Positions 1-8,354 are shown, numbered from the stretch's first letter. The stretch: 64,000 nucleotides of DNA from an uncultured Cocleimonas sp. (GCF_947495625.1 NZ_CANLZW010000003.1:124001-188000), one strand, 5' to 3'. Program-made: numbers and translations. Notes: generated by a model not told the origin, from the letters alone.

Positions 1-69
1 ATAAAGTGTTCCCAAAGTCATCGGGGTAACAAAAAATAACCAGAACAGAAGTGATTTAAAAATTTTCAT
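1..69 (-). CDS. Partial gene, N-terminal signal or membrane segment
   Basis: Reading leftwards from an ATG at 69, an open frame of 23 codons runs off the window edge. The peptide starts MKIFKSLLFWLFF and looks like a signal peptide or first membrane helix: two lysines, then a long hydrophobic run. No convincing ribosome binding site precedes the ATG, so the call rests only on the N-terminal pattern. The gene would be divergent from the Ada-like gene, with about 290 bases between them. The rest of the protein is outside the window and its function is unknown. Confidence 0.4.
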   Translation of the reverse strand, partial: MKIFKSLLFWLFFVTPMTLGTLY

Positions 70-234
70 AAAGGATTAGGCGATAGAAGCAAATGATCTG
101 TGAGGTAGAATACTGATTTGACTGTTATTCTAGTATGAAGTTAGTGGTCATATTATTCAGAATATATGTTTTAACAATCTAGGTGTGTAAGATCGTGGAG
201 TATATAGGAATAATCAAGAACTGGAAAACTATCT

Positions 235-262
235 AAAAAAACCGCTCAAAGTAGGGGGGTGT
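235..262 (+). repeat. G6 element, copy 1
   Basis: A-tract, then ACCGCTC, then AAAGTAGGGGGGTGT. Single copy with its G-rich strand on plus, 98 bases upstream of the Ada-like gene. The rest of the 1-360 stretch holds only the truncated minus-strand gene and unremarkable AT-rich sequence. Confidence 0.85.
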
Positions 263-360
263 ATTCATTCTAAAATTCACTGATGGATTAGCAAGTTTCG
301 GGTTTTGTTTCTTTGCTATAAAACCTATGATGTTCTTAATCAGACAGGATTGTAGTCATC

Positions 361-1257
361 ATGAGTAACATTCAACAAAATACAGATAGTCGAGATTACG
401 AGCGCATCGAAGCTGCTATTTTATTTATCAAAGAAAATTTTCAGCAACAGCCCAGTTTGGATGAAATCGCTGCGCAAGTTCACTTGAGTCCTTTCCACTT
501 CCAGCGCTTATTTACCGATTGGGCCGGTATTAGTCCTAAGCAATTTCTCCAGTACACCAGTATTAATTATGCCAAACAGATTCTCAAAGAGAGCCAGTCT
601 ACTTTATTAGAAGTGTCAGAAGAAACTGGCTTGTCTGGTACCGGACGATTGCATGATTTATTTATAAAAATTGAAGGAATGACACCCGGCGAATATAAAA
701 AAGGAGGAGAGTCACTCACAATATATTATCAATATATGCAAAGTGTTTTTGGTTTGGTGTTGGTTGCATCAACAGATAAGGGAATTTGTTATATGGGGTT
801 TGTTGTGGAGGATAAAAGAAAGACGTTTGAGGAGTTACTAAAACGATTTCCTCAAGCTACCTTCATAGAAGCCGAAAAAGAACTTCATTCACACGTTGTC
901 AATTTTGGTAAGTTTGATTCATATAATAGTGGGTCTGACTCATTCAATGATGGGATGATAAATTTGCATATTAAAGGGGCCGAGTTCCAGTTAAATGTCT
1001 GGGAAGCACTATTAAAAATTCCTTTAGGCCAGCTAAATACCTACGGTAATGTGGCAGATATTATTCAACGTCCTAAAGCATCCAGAGCGGTGGGCACTGC
1101 CATCGGGAGTAATCCTGTTGCTTTTTTGATTCCTTGTCATCGTGTTATCAGAGCTAATGGCGTGTCTGGTGGTTACATGTGGGGGCCAGAAAGGAAGTCT
1201 GCCATGCTTGGGTGGGAAGCTGCTCAGATTGCAAATAGCAAAAACGACAAGACGTAA
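361..1257 (+). CDS. AraC-type HTH / O6-methylguanine-DNA methyltransferase
   Basis: Two-domain, Ada-like protein of 298 residues. Residues 13-115 form an AraC-family DNA-binding domain (two helix-turn-helices around 34-55 and 82-105). Residues about 205-290 form the methyltransferase domain with the active-site motif PCHRVIRANG, Cys259 being the methyl acceptor that repairs O6-methylguanine. The N-terminal zinc domain of E. coli Ada, which senses methyl-phosphotriesters through Cys38, is absent, so any regulation must work differently. The stop is followed after 2 bases by the AlkB-like gene, so the two are probably co-transcribed as an alkylation-damage unit. Family assignment is firm; regulatory activity is inferred. 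Confidence 0.9.
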   Translation: MSNIQQNTDSRDYERIEAAILFIKENFQQQPSLDEIAAQVHLSPFHFQRLFTDWAGISPKQFLQYTSINYAKQILKESQSTLLEVSEETGLSGTGRLHDLFIKIEGMTPGEYKKGGESLTIYYQYMQSVFGLVLVASTDKGICYMGFVVEDKRKTFEELLKRFPQATFIEAEKELHSHVVNFGKFDSYNSGSDSFNDGMINLHIKGAEFQLNVWEALLKIPLGQLNTYGNVADIIQRPKASRAVGTAIGSNPVAFLIPCHRVIRANGVSGGYMWGPERKSAMLGWEAAQIANSKNDKT

Positions 1258-1259
1258 AT

Positions 1260-1859
1260 ATGGATTTATTTGGTTTTGATTCTGATCTGAATATCCTGCC
1301 TTATGATGGGGATGTTTATTATTATGGCTGTATTTTAGAGTACGATTTCGCCAAACAAATCCGCTTGGATTTACTGCAAAATATCGCTTGGAAAAATGAT
1401 GAAGTGGTTATTCATGGTAAACATATAATCACTGATAGAAAAATCGCGTGGTATGGCGATAAACCATACAGCTATACCTATTCAAATACTACCAAGCAAG
1501 CACATATGTGGACTGCGGAGTTATTACAATTGAAGCAGATCGTTGAAAAACACACAAACGCCGTTTTTAATTCCTGCCTGCTCAATCTCTACCATACTGG
1601 GGCTGAAGGACTATCCTGGCATAGCGATAATGAAAAAGAATTGGGTAAAAACTCGGTAATTGCTTCTTTGAGTTTAGGGGCAAAACGGAAGTTTTCTTTC
1701 AAGCACAAGCAAAGCAGAGAAACTGTTACACTTGAGCTTGAAGAAGGGAGTCTTTTGCTAATGAAAGGCGAGACCCAGCAGCACTGGTTGCATTCTCTAC
1801 CCAAAACGACAAAAGTTCACGAGCCAAGAATTAACCTCACCTTCAGGCAGATGCTATAG
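1260..1859 (+). CDS. AlkB-like 2OG-Fe(II) dioxygenase
   Basis: Predicted 2-oxoglutarate/iron dioxygenase of 199 residues that reverses N-alkyl damage on DNA bases. The iron ligands are visible as H121 and D123 (motif WHSD) and H178 (HWLHSLP), with 2-oxoglutarate-binding arginines in PRINLTFR near 189-196. The NLYH motif at 109-112 is also typical. The pattern is closest to the short ALKBH2/3-like branch, rather than classical AlkB. It starts 2 bases after the Ada-like gene and probably depends on translational coupling. Its stop (1857-1859) abuts the stop of the convergent GFA gene, leaving no space for a terminator. Confidence 0.88.
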   Translation: MDLFGFDSDLNILPYDGDVYYYGCILEYDFAKQIRLDLLQNIAWKNDEVVIHGKHIITDRKIAWYGDKPYSYTYSNTTKQAHMWTAELLQLKQIVEKHTNAVFNSCLLNLYHTGAEGLSWHSDNEKELGKNSVIASLSLGAKRKFSFKHKQSRETVTLELEEGSLLLMKGETQQHWLHSLPKTTKVHEPRINLTFRQML

Positions 1860-2213
1860 GTCTTTTCCATCAAATACTGCGGCATCGATATTGTCTGTAT
1901 CAATCTCATCAATACAGCCAAGATTGGCGCGATAGTGGTCAGGCATTCTCACTGTTTGATGGAATGGGTAAATGCCACAAACCTTACAGAAGAAGTGATG
2001 ACCTACTTTGTCACCAAACTCATAAAGGCCAAGGTTATCCGGGTTTTTCAATTCGATATGGAATGCATCTGGTGGAATCACAAAATTTGTCATTAGTGCG
2101 CCCCTGCGTTTGCAAAACGAACAGTTGCAACGTAAACCCGCAGTAATCTCTTCTGAGTGTTCAAAAGAAAAGCTAACATTACCGCAATGGCAGTTACCTG
2201 AATAAGTTTTCAT
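1854..2213 (-). CDS. GFA/CENP-V family zinc protein
   Basis: 119-residue protein of the glutathione-dependent formaldehyde-activating (GFA) fold. Cysteine pairs CHC (8-10), CxCxxC (29-34) and CKVC (76-79) would hold the two zinc ions usual in this family. Members are annotated as S-(hydroxymethyl)glutathione synthases, but few have proven activity, so substrate is left open. It is convergent with the AlkB-like gene and overlaps it by 6 bases. The downstream neighbour on the same strand is the dehydrogenase starting at 3110, so GFA is the promoter-distal gene of a likely two-gene unit with a 9-base gap. Confidence 0.8.
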   Translation of the reverse strand: MKTYSGNCHCGNVSFSFEHSEEITAGLRCNCSFCKRRGALMTNFVIPPDAFHIELKNPDNLGLYEFGDKVGHHFFCKVCGIYPFHQTVRMPDHYRANLGCIDEIDTDNIDAAVFDGKDL

Positions 2214-2222
2214 CGCTTTTCA

Positions 2223-3110
2223 TCATCTTTTTTCGTTATCAAATTGCTTTACAAGCACAGAAGTGTCAGATCGAGAATAACCGCGGTCCTGGAGTTCTGC
2301 GTATTTTTCATCCACCTGTTTTGCAAGAGGTAACTCGACGCCGAGTTTTTCGGCTTCATCAAAGCAAATGGCCAAGTCTTTGCGCATCCAGTCGATCGCA
2401 AAACCAAAGTCAAACTCATTATTCATGGCTGTCTCTGTTCTATTCACCATCTGCCAGGAACCTGCGGCGCCATGTTGCAGTACATCAACCATCATTTTAG
2501 CATCGATATCAACAGCTTTAGCCATGCTCCAGGCCTCGCTTAATCCCTGTAATATACCGGTTATGCAAAGCTGATTTACCATTTTTAGGGCTTGCCCTTT
2601 ACCTGAAGAACCAATCAGAGTGGTCGCTTTGGCATAACTATTCATAGCATCTAAAGCGTTATCAAAGCTTGTTTGATCACCACCAACCATAATTGTAAGA
2701 ATCCCTTGTTCTGCTCCTGCCTGGCCGCCAGATACGGGTGCATCAAGGAATTCCATATTGTGTTTTTGGGCTTCAGCATATAATTCTTGAGCGAGGCTCG
2801 GGGAAGTTGTTGTATGGTCAACTAATAATGCTCCGGTTTTAGCGCTAGCGAATATTTTTGTGAAAACTTCTCTGACGTCATTATCGTTACCCAGACAAGT
2901 GAAAACGATGTCGGCATCTGCAACAGCTTCTTCCGGAGTTACAGCAAATTTTGCTGGGTTTTCATTAGACGAGTATTCATCAGCCCATTTTTCGGCTTTC
3001 GCTGTAGTACGATTAAAAACAGTGACCTCATAACCCTTTTTTACGAGAAATCCCGCCATTGGGTAACCCATAGCTCCTAAGCCTAAAAATGATACTTTTT
3101 GCTTCGACAT
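2223..3110 (-). CDS. NAD(P)-dependent beta-hydroxyacid dehydrogenase
   Basis: 295 residues, the normal length for the 3-hydroxyisobutyrate dehydrogenase / tartronate semialdehyde reductase family. The Rossmann motif GLGAMG (10-15) binds the nucleotide. DAPVSGG in mid-protein is the substrate-binding signature, and the motif GSSGKGQALKMVNQ carries the catalytic lysine. The exact substrate (3-hydroxyisobutyrate, 2-hydroxy-3-oxopropionate or succinic semialdehyde) cannot be read from sequence. It is followed by the GFA gene on the same strand, and a LysR gene lies just upstream, also on minus. A small inverted repeat at 3158-3171 lies in its promoter region. Confidence 0.85.
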   Translation of the reverse strand: MSKQKVSFLGLGAMGYPMAGFLVKKGYEVTVFNRTTAKAEKWADEYSSNENPAKFAVTPEEAVADADIVFTCLGNDNDVREVFTKIFASAKTGALLVDHTTTSPSLAQELYAEAQKHNMEFLDAPVSGGQAGAEQGILTIMVGGDQTSFDNALDAMNSYAKATTLIGSSGKGQALKMVNQLCITGILQGLSEAWSMAKAVDIDAKMMVDVLQHGAAGSWQMVNRTETAMNNEFDFGFAIDWMRKDLAICFDEAEKLGVELPLAKQVDEKYAELQDRGYSRSDTSVLVKQFDNEKR

Positions 3111-3157
3111 ATTTTTCTCCTCAAAATGAAATGATCTAATTTAACTGTTTTAATTGT

Positions 3158-3171
3158 AGTTGAACTCAACT
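3158..3171. promoter_or_regulatory. Inverted repeat upstream of dehydrogenase
   Basis: AGTTGA-AC-TCAACT is a perfect 6-base inverted repeat with a 2-base centre, 48 bases before the dehydrogenase start. The size and position suit an operator, possibly for the neighbouring LysR protein, though LysR sites usually follow a T-N11-A pattern that is not clear here. Role is inferred. Confidence 0.3.
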
Positions 3172-3221
3172 GTTTGTGTAGGTTCAAAAAGTAGATTTTA
3201 GAAATTAATGAAAGTGATCAT

Positions 3222-4109
3222 TTATTTCTTATGCTTTTCGAATTTTTTTAAAATTATTTCTAATAGCGCTTTTATCACTGGGTCTTCTTTTCGAGACTCT
3301 AAATAGGCCATTCTCAATGGTAGTGTGAACGATTCGCCTGGCCACACAACAATTTCACCTTTTTTTAATAAAGCATCGGCTTCATCATTACGAATAAAGG
3401 CGAGCCCAATGCCTGAGCGTAATAATGCGATTGTGGAATCTTCTGTAGCACTAGACGTTGCCCATGAAGGCTGTACTTTAGTATCTGAAAAAATAAGATT
3501 GAGAAATCTGTGATAAATGCATAAAGGCTCGGGGTAAATCCACGGGAGCTGAGCCAGCTCTTCTCGTCCAGCACGTTTTAGTTTCTCTTTCCACTTAGGT
3601 GCGGCGGCTATTACGGCGTGCGTATCACATAACTCAACATAACTGACTTTGTCGTAAGGAATATCTCCCGAAAAAAAGCTGACATCAAGTTGTCCTTTTC
3701 CTACCTTTTGAACCAGATCTATTGATGTGCCTTGGGTTAGCTGAATTTTAAGATTCGGGTACTCTGACATCAATGCGTTGTGCCATTTGGCAAGAAGCAG
3801 GTATTCGGCATCCGTGTTTAATCCTACCTTGGCTTGCCCCGTAATTTCTCCCTGAAGTGTTTTTGCTGCCAGCTTTAACTCGTTGCCTGCATTAATCACT
3901 AATTGTGCTTTATCTCGTAGCGACGTCCCGCTCTCTGTAAGTCGCATACCTTTCGGGGTTCGATCAAAGAGTTTGACTTCAAGCTCTTCTTCCAGTGCTT
4001 TTATATGCGCACTGACAGCAGGCTGACTAGTAAAAAGGCGTTCGGCTGCCTGTGTGAGATTGCCAGTATCAGCAACGGTGACAAAAGTTCTGAGTTGGTA
4101 GAGTTCCAT
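3222..4109 (-). CDS. LysR-family transcriptional regulator
   Basis: 295 residues from the ATG at 4109. A TTG 36 bases further upstream extends the frame, but the sequence beginning MELYQLRTFVTVAD is the standard LysR start. Winged helix-turn-helix in residues 1-60 (LTQAAERLFTSQPAVSAHIKALE), followed by a periplasmic-binding-like effector domain about 90-290. It probably regulates nearby metabolic genes, perhaps the dehydrogenase on the same strand 111 bases downstream. LysR genes are more often divergent from their target, and here the divergent neighbour is a DUF1127 gene. No effector can be predicted. Confidence 0.9.
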   Translation of the reverse strand: MELYQLRTFVTVADTGNLTQAAERLFTSQPAVSAHIKALEEELEVKLFDRTPKGMRLTESGTSLRDKAQLVINAGNELKLAAKTLQGEITGQAKVGLNTDAEYLLLAKWHNALMSEYPNLKIQLTQGTSIDLVQKVGKGQLDVSFFSGDIPYDKVSYVELCDTHAVIAAAPKWKEKLKRAGREELAQLPWIYPEPLCIYHRFLNLIFSDTKVQPSWATSSATEDSTIALLRSGIGLAFIRNDEADALLKKGEIVVWPGESFTLPLRMAYLESRKEDPVIKALLEIILKKFEKHKK

Positions 4110-4303
4110 GTGAAAGATGATGTCATTATTTTGAGCGATGAACAATTCTAATGATGAGCAATTCTAATAATGATTAAAAATACATAATGATAAAAGCACA
4201 ATCTGAAATCCTGATGGCAGGGTTTTGATTAAACGATTGGATAGTTTTTTCGCTGAAGCGTTAAATACATTCATGGTCTTACCTGTAGGGGGTAAATCAT
4301 AAC

Positions 4304-4327
4304 GGAGACCTTGCTTGCAGGGTCTCC
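4304..4327. other. Hairpin in 5' region of DUF1127 gene
   Basis: GGAGACC and GGTCTCC pair across a 10-base loop, about 50 bases ahead of the DUF1127 start. It could be a 5'-UTR hairpin stabilising the transcript or affecting translation. No U-tract follows, so a terminator is unlikely. Confidence 0.4.
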
Positions 4328-4379
4328 ATTTATAAACAAGATTGCTTAAAAGTGCATTACAAATATAAGGAGACATGTC

Positions 4380-4610
4380 ATGACTGTATACACACAGGCA
4401 AATCATAATAATCATCTATCGCAGTGTCTACCCAGCTGTGAAGAAGCTGTAATAGAACCTTCAAAGAATTTATTTAAGACACTTGCCATTTGGAATCAGC
4501 GTTTTCAACAACGTAAACAATTAGCAAAGCTTGATGACAGAATGCTGGAAGATATTGGTCTAAATCGTGCCGATGTTGATTGCGAAATTAACACACCTTT
4601 CTGGAGATAA
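4380..4610 (+). CDS. DUF1127 small protein
   Basis: 76 residues with a C-terminal DUF1127 motif (about 44-70): basic helix, then LDDRMLEDIGLNRADVD. Short DUF1127 proteins are common in proteobacteria, and some bind RNA or affect phosphate and stress physiology; none of those roles can be assigned here. A good Shine-Dalgarno (AAGGAG) lies about 8 bases before the ATG. It is followed 121 bases later by a DoxX gene on the same strand. DUF1127 genes often neighbour LysR genes in a divergent arrangement, as here. Confidence 0.8.
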   Translation: MTVYTQANHNNHLSQCLPSCEEAVIEPSKNLFKTLAIWNQRFQQRKQLAKLDDRMLEDIGLNRADVDCEINTPFWR

Positions 4611-4731
4611 TTCAACGCTTTACTAGTTAAATCCCTAAGTGTTGGCTTAAAAATCATCATAGATTTAGCTTGCAATACCGAGTAGAAAACAGTCAAATAG
4701 ACACAATTACCTTATAAGGAGAGTGTCTTCT

Positions 4732-5391
4732 ATGACTAAGTTTTTACTCGGTTTTTTCAGCTTTGGATGGCTGCGAGGCTTAGATTTTTTACCCCCATTA
4801 CTACTTCGATTATTCTTGGCGCCATTGCTATGGGTGTCGGGTAGCAGAAAGTTGGGTTTGTTTACCGCAGACAATACTGTTTGGTATAACCCATTAACTT
4901 GGTTCAATACGGACAATCCTGTATTTCAAGCAACATCAGCAGGTTTGGCGCAAGTGCCTTTTATTGGAGACGCTCTATCAGGTGTTTTGACCAGCTCAAT
5001 TGGTTGGTTAGAAATCATCGGTGCATTCTTATTATTGATTGGTTTTGCCGTTCGCTGGGTATCAATTCCGTTACTGGCTTTAATTGTCCTTACCGCAATT
5101 ATGGCACTCAATGGTCAGGATATTGTAGCTACGCTAAAAGAAATGCTAATGACTCATGGTTATACTGATATGAGTAGTTCGGACTTCAGCAAGACAGTTG
5201 TTTACTTCTTGATGCTACTCACTTTATTCTTCATGGGAGCAGGTCGCTTCCTAAGTGTTGACTGGTTCTTATATCGTAGACTGAATAAGAAAGTTGTTGC
5301 AGGACAACAAGCTAGAAATATAGCTCATCCGCATGACAACATCAAAGCAGATCCATTTGATTTGGATAACACGACTGATGAAGTGAAATGA
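4732..5391 (+). CDS. DoxX-family membrane protein
   Basis: 219 residues from the ATG at 4732, chosen because AAGGAG ends 10 bases before it. A GTG at 4723 would sit almost on top of that site. The N-terminal part (LPPLLLRLFLAPLLWVSGSRKL) is typical of DoxX, followed by hydrophobic segments around 75-110 and 148-170. DoxX proteins are inner-membrane proteins linked to redox or sulfur metabolism, without one settled function. A perfect-stem terminator follows 31 bases after the stop. Confidence 0.8.
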   Translation: MTKFLLGFFSFGWLRGLDFLPPLLLRLFLAPLLWVSGSRKLGLFTADNTVWYNPLTWFNTDNPVFQATSAGLAQVPFIGDALSGVLTSSIGWLEIIGAFLLLIGFAVRWVSIPLLALIVLTAIMALNGQDIVATLKEMLMTHGYTDMSSSDFSKTVVYFLMLLTLFFMGAGRFLSVDWFLYRRLNKKVVAGQQARNIAHPHDNIKADPFDLDNTTDEVK

Positions 5392-5421
5392 TAATCTGAA
5401 ATGATTTTTATTATTTGATTG

Positions 5422-5447
5422 AAAAAGGACGCCTAGGCGTCCTTTTT
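5422..5447. terminator. Bidirectional intrinsic terminator
   Basis: A 26-base perfect palindrome: five A, GGACGCC paired with GGCGTCC, then a T-run of seven. It serves the DoxX gene on plus and could also stop minus-strand transcription of smr. Confidence 0.85.
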
Positions 5448-5481
5448 TTATTGTTTTTTTGTGGTGATTATTCGCTATGAT

Positions 5482-5510
5482 AAAAAAAGGCCCCAAAGTA
5501 GGGGGGTGAC
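5482..5510 (+). repeat. G6 element, copy 2
   Basis: A-tract, GGCCCC, then AAAGTAGGGGGGTGAC. It lies between the convergent DoxX and smr genes, 34 bases beyond the terminator. Confidence 0.88.
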
Positions 5511-5543
5511 CTTAAGATTATTTAAGCATGAATGTTTGAAGGG

Positions 5544-6173
5544 TTATCGTTTTAACAAGACGTAAACTGCACCAGTTCCGCCATCTTTAGGTTTACAGGA
5601 ATGAAATGCGAGTACTCTCTCGTGTTCACTCAACCAATGATTCACCTGAGTTTTTAAAACAGGTTTTTTATCCCCTGACCGATTGCCCTTTCCATGTACT
5701 ATACGAATACAGCAACTTTCGAACTGAACGGCTTCCTGTAGATAGTAAACCAGAATCATTTTGGCTTGCTTGATACTAGCGCCATGCAGATCTAACTCAT
5801 CAGAAATACGGTAATTTCCACTGCGTAGTTTTTTGAATACGTTGTTCTGTATACCTTCTCTACAAAAGCTTAGAACCCCCTCTATTTGAACGTCTTCCAC
5901 TTCAAGTTCGTCTGAAAGAGGATCGTGGATAAAGAGATCTTCGAAGTCTTCATCCGCTGGGCGTATTTTTGCTTTTGGCTTTTCAGCTTCATGATAAGCT
6001 TTATCATCTGCGAGTGGTGTTACGCCTTGCATCGCTTCAGCAAAGAAATTTTGATCGTATTGATCTTCTGCTTGTTGTTTAACGATCTTTTGTGTAGCCT
6101 GCTTTTCGGCTAGCTGCTTCGCAGATAGTTGCTTTTTAAGGTCTTTTAGTGTTTTTTTATCAAAATTAGACAC
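5544..6173 (-). CDS. Smr-domain protein (SmrA/SmrB-like)
   Basis: 209 residues from a GTG start. The N-terminal half is charged and Gln/Lys-rich. The C-terminal Smr (small MutS-related) domain, about 125-209, carries LDLHG, HGKGNRSG and the end motif GGTGAVYVLLK. Smr domains are nucleases or nucleic-acid-binding modules; E. coli SmrB cuts mRNA at collided ribosomes. Length and architecture match stand-alone SmrA/SmrB proteins, but which one cannot be told. It is divergent from surE, with 76 bases between the start codons. Confidence 0.88.
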   Translation of the reverse strand: MSNFDKKTLKDLKKQLSAKQLAEKQATQKIVKQQAEDQYDQNFFAEAMQGVTPLADDKAYHEAEKPKAKIRPADEDFEDLFIHDPLSDELEVEDVQIEGVLSFCREGIQNNVFKKLRSGNYRISDELDLHGASIKQAKMILVYYLQEAVQFESCCIRIVHGKGNRSGDKKPVLKTQVNHWLSEHERVLAFHSCKPKDGGTGAVYVLLKR

Positions 6174-6249
6174 GGTTAGTAGTGATGGCTATAGATGGTT
6201 ATTATCAATGACTAAGACTATCATTTTGTGAGTGTTTTATGGGAATTTT

Positions 6250-7032
6250 ATGGAAATACTGTTAAGTAATGATGACGGCTTTATCGCGCCCGGGATAAAT
6301 TTGTTGCGTGATAAGTTATCAGAAATTGCTGATGTGCTGACAATTGCACCCGATAGAGATCGCAGTGGCGCAAGTAATTCACTCTCATTAGAATCACCGC
6401 TTCGCCTGACAGAACGTGGCGAGAACTTTTATAGCATCAACGGTACACCTACCGATTGTGTCCATCTGGCATTGACTGGTCTTTATCCTGATAAAGAACC
6501 TGATATCGTAATCTCGGGTATAAATTCGGGTCCCAATATGGGGGATGATGTTATTTATTCAGGAACAGTTGCAGCAGCAATGGAAGGACGTAATTTAGGG
6601 CTACCGTCTATTGCAGTGTCGATGGGTAATTATAAGGCTCAGCATTATGATTCTGCGATTCAAGCGGTTATTCAATTATTAAAAGATATGCCATCGCTGA
6701 CATTAAGTGACTCAGATAATGCGGCGAGTATACTCAATGTAAACGTGCCTGATTTACCATGGAATGAAATCAAAGGTTTTAAGGCGACACGTCTTGGTAA
6801 ACGCCATAAAGCCGAACCTGTGATTAAATCTGAAGATCCGAGAGGTCGAGAGATATTCTGGATAGGTCCTGTCGGTACAGAAGCGGATGCCGGAGAAGGA
6901 ACAGATTTTCATGCGGTTCAACAAGGTTATGTTTCTGTAACCCCAATACATATAGACCTAACTCGCTATTCTGCTATCGATGATATGCAAAAATGGCTCC
7001 AAAGTGGGGGGGTGACAAAATCAATGAGCTAG
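6250..7032 (+). CDS. surE: 5'/3'-nucleotidase SurE
   Basis: Survival protein SurE, a metal-dependent nucleoside monophosphate phosphatase. Start set at the ATG at 6250, because the family begins MxILLSNDDG; a GTG at 6232 would add six residues. Visible motifs are LSNDDG (metal-binding DD), DRSGASNSLS, GTPTDCVHLAL and SGINSGPNMGDDVIYSGT. Length is 260 residues. Its last codons (from about 6989) are made of a G6 repeat copy, so the C-terminus WLQSGGVTKSMS is encoded by repeat DNA. It precedes pcm, as in many gammaproteobacteria. Confidence 0.95.
   Translation: MEILLSNDDGFIAPGINLLRDKLSEIADVLTIAPDRDRSGASNSLSLESPLRLTERGENFYSINGTPTDCVHLALTGLYPDKEPDIVISGINSGPNMGDDVIYSGTVAAAMEGRNLGLPSIAVSMGNYKAQHYDSAIQAVIQLLKDMPSLTLSDSDNAASILNVNVPDLPWNEIKGFKATRLGKRHKAEPVIKSEDPRGREIFWIGPVGTEADAGEGTDFHAVQQGYVSVTPIHIDLTRYSAIDDMQKWLQSGGVTKSMS
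6989..7016 (+). repeat. G6 element copy 3, inside the surE 3' end
   Basis: A-tract, TGGCTCC, then AAAGTGGGGGGGTGAC. It matches both the core and the upstream A-tract layout of the intergenic copies, but here it is read as codons for the SurE tail, and its ATG at 6993 opens the pcm frame. Confidence 0.75.
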
Positions 7033-7049
7033 ATATTCAGGGCGTTGGT

Positions 7050-7682
7050 ATGACATCACAACGCACCCGTGATCGATTAATAGATCGATTGCAAGAGAAA
7101 GGAATTGTTAATCCTGATGTACTACGCGTAATGCGTCTTGTGCCGCGGCATTTGTTTGTGGATGAGGCGATGGCGAGTCGGTCTTATGAGGATGCATCAT
7201 TTCCCATTGGACACGGTCAAACCATATCGCAACCTTTTATTGTTGCGCGCATGACTGAGTTAATTCTGGAATCTGAATCCCTAGATAACGTCTTGGAAGT
7301 GGGAACGGGGTCAGGCTATCAAGCGGCTGTTTTGGGTGGTTTGGTAAAAAACTTGCATACTGTGGAAGTTATTTCTGAACTTCATCGCAGTGCCAGAGAC
7401 TTACTATACAAGTTAGGCTATCGAAACATCCGTACGCATTTGGGTGATGGAAGCTGGGGATGGGAAGAAGCCGCGCCTTATGATGCGATTATGGTAACAG
7501 CCGCACCAGATGAGATTCCTTCTGCGTTAATACAGCAGTTGAAAATTGGTGGGCGCATGATTATTCCTGTTGGGGCACAAAATAGTGAACAAAAATTGCA
7601 GGTAGTGACCCGTAACAATGAAACAAATTATTCCGTTGAAAATCATGAGTCGGTAATTTTTGTTCCATTAGTAGGTGGTTAA
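7050..7682 (+). CDS. pcm: Protein-L-isoaspartate O-methyltransferase
   Basis: SAM-dependent repair of isoaspartyl residues in aged proteins. 210 residues from ATG 7050, where the family-like sequence MTSQRTRDRLIDRLQEKG begins. An in-frame ATG at 6993 lies within the G6 repeat inside surE and would add 19 atypical residues. Motifs: GHGQTISQP, the SAM-binding VLEVGTGSGYQ, and VTAAPDEIP. It starts 17 bases after the surE stop, so the two are probably one operon with yqaA. The start choice is not certain because no strong Shine-Dalgarno is visible. Confidence 0.93.
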   Translation: MTSQRTRDRLIDRLQEKGIVNPDVLRVMRLVPRHLFVDEAMASRSYEDASFPIGHGQTISQPFIVARMTELILESESLDNVLEVGTGSGYQAAVLGGLVKNLHTVEVISELHRSARDLLYKLGYRNIRTHLGDGSWGWEEAAPYDAIMVTAAPDEIPSALIQQLKIGGRMIIPVGAQNSEQKLQVVTRNNETNYSVENHESVIFVPLVGG

Positions 7683-7769
7683 CAGTTTGAAGGTTAGCGA
7701 CGGGCGGTTAGTGCTGTTATTAGGGCTAATTTCAAGAAATATTACAAAAAACTAAAAAAATCCTTTAAA

Positions 7770-8354
7770 ATGAACCTGTTTTCGAATATATATAACAAAG
7801 TAATTGAATATTCGCAGCATAAGTATGCGAAAAACTATCTGGGGGTAGTTAGCTTTCTAGAATCGGCGTTACTGCCGTTACCTCCTCCAGATATAATGTT
7901 GATCCCCATGACGCTTTCAAAACCTGCGGAATGGTGGCGTTTAGCATTATGGACGACATTTACATCAGTGCTCGGTGGAATAGCTGGCTATTTTCTGGGT
8001 ACATGGGCTTATGAGTGGTTGGGACCGCTCATAGAAAATTGGGGTTATGGGCATAAGTTTGAGCAGGTTAAATCCTTGTTCGATCGTTGGGGCATCTGGG
8101 CAATTCTTGTCGCTGGCTTCTCGCCAATACCTTATAAACTTTTCACAATTAGTGCAGGACTTTTGTCGATGGCAGTTTTACCTTTTGTGATTGCATCTGT
8201 AATCGGAAGAGGGGCACGCTTCTTTTTAGTCGCGTTGTTAGTTGCTAAAGCAGGACCTCGCATGGAACCACTCATTGTTAAATACATCGAGTGGCTGGGC
8301 TGGCTAACAGTAGGGTTGTTAGTAATAGTTGTGGGAATCTATCAATTAAAATAG
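7770..8354 (+). CDS. YqaA-family membrane protein
   Basis: 194 residues with the VTT/DedA-like fold: several hydrophobic segments (about 20-60, 68-90, 115-150 and 172-192), plus the characteristic FLESALLPLPPPD near the N-terminus and GFSPIPYK in the middle. YqaA-type proteins commonly sit between pcm and nlpD in gammaproteobacteria, as here. DedA relatives take part in membrane lipid and proton-motive-force homeostasis, but no specific role is proven for YqaA. It is followed 18 bases later by the LysM lipoprotein. Confidence 0.85.
   Translation: MNLFSNIYNKVIEYSQHKYAKNYLGVVSFLESALLPLPPPDIMLIPMTLSKPAEWWRLALWTTFTSVLGGIAGYFLGTWAYEWLGPLIENWGYGHKFEQVKSLFDRWGIWAILVAGFSPIPYKLFTISAGLLSMAVLPFVIASVIGRGARFFLVALLVAKAGPRMEPLIVKYIEWLGWLTVGLLVIVVGIYQLK

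Noticed and set aside
3222-4145. Longer LysR protein starting at TTG 4145
   Set aside because: The extra 12 residues do not fit the family N-terminus; ATG 4109 gives the standard start.
4285-4297. GTAGGGGGTAA as a further G6 element
   Set aside because: Only the short G-run matches; no A-tract, variable part or TGAC end.
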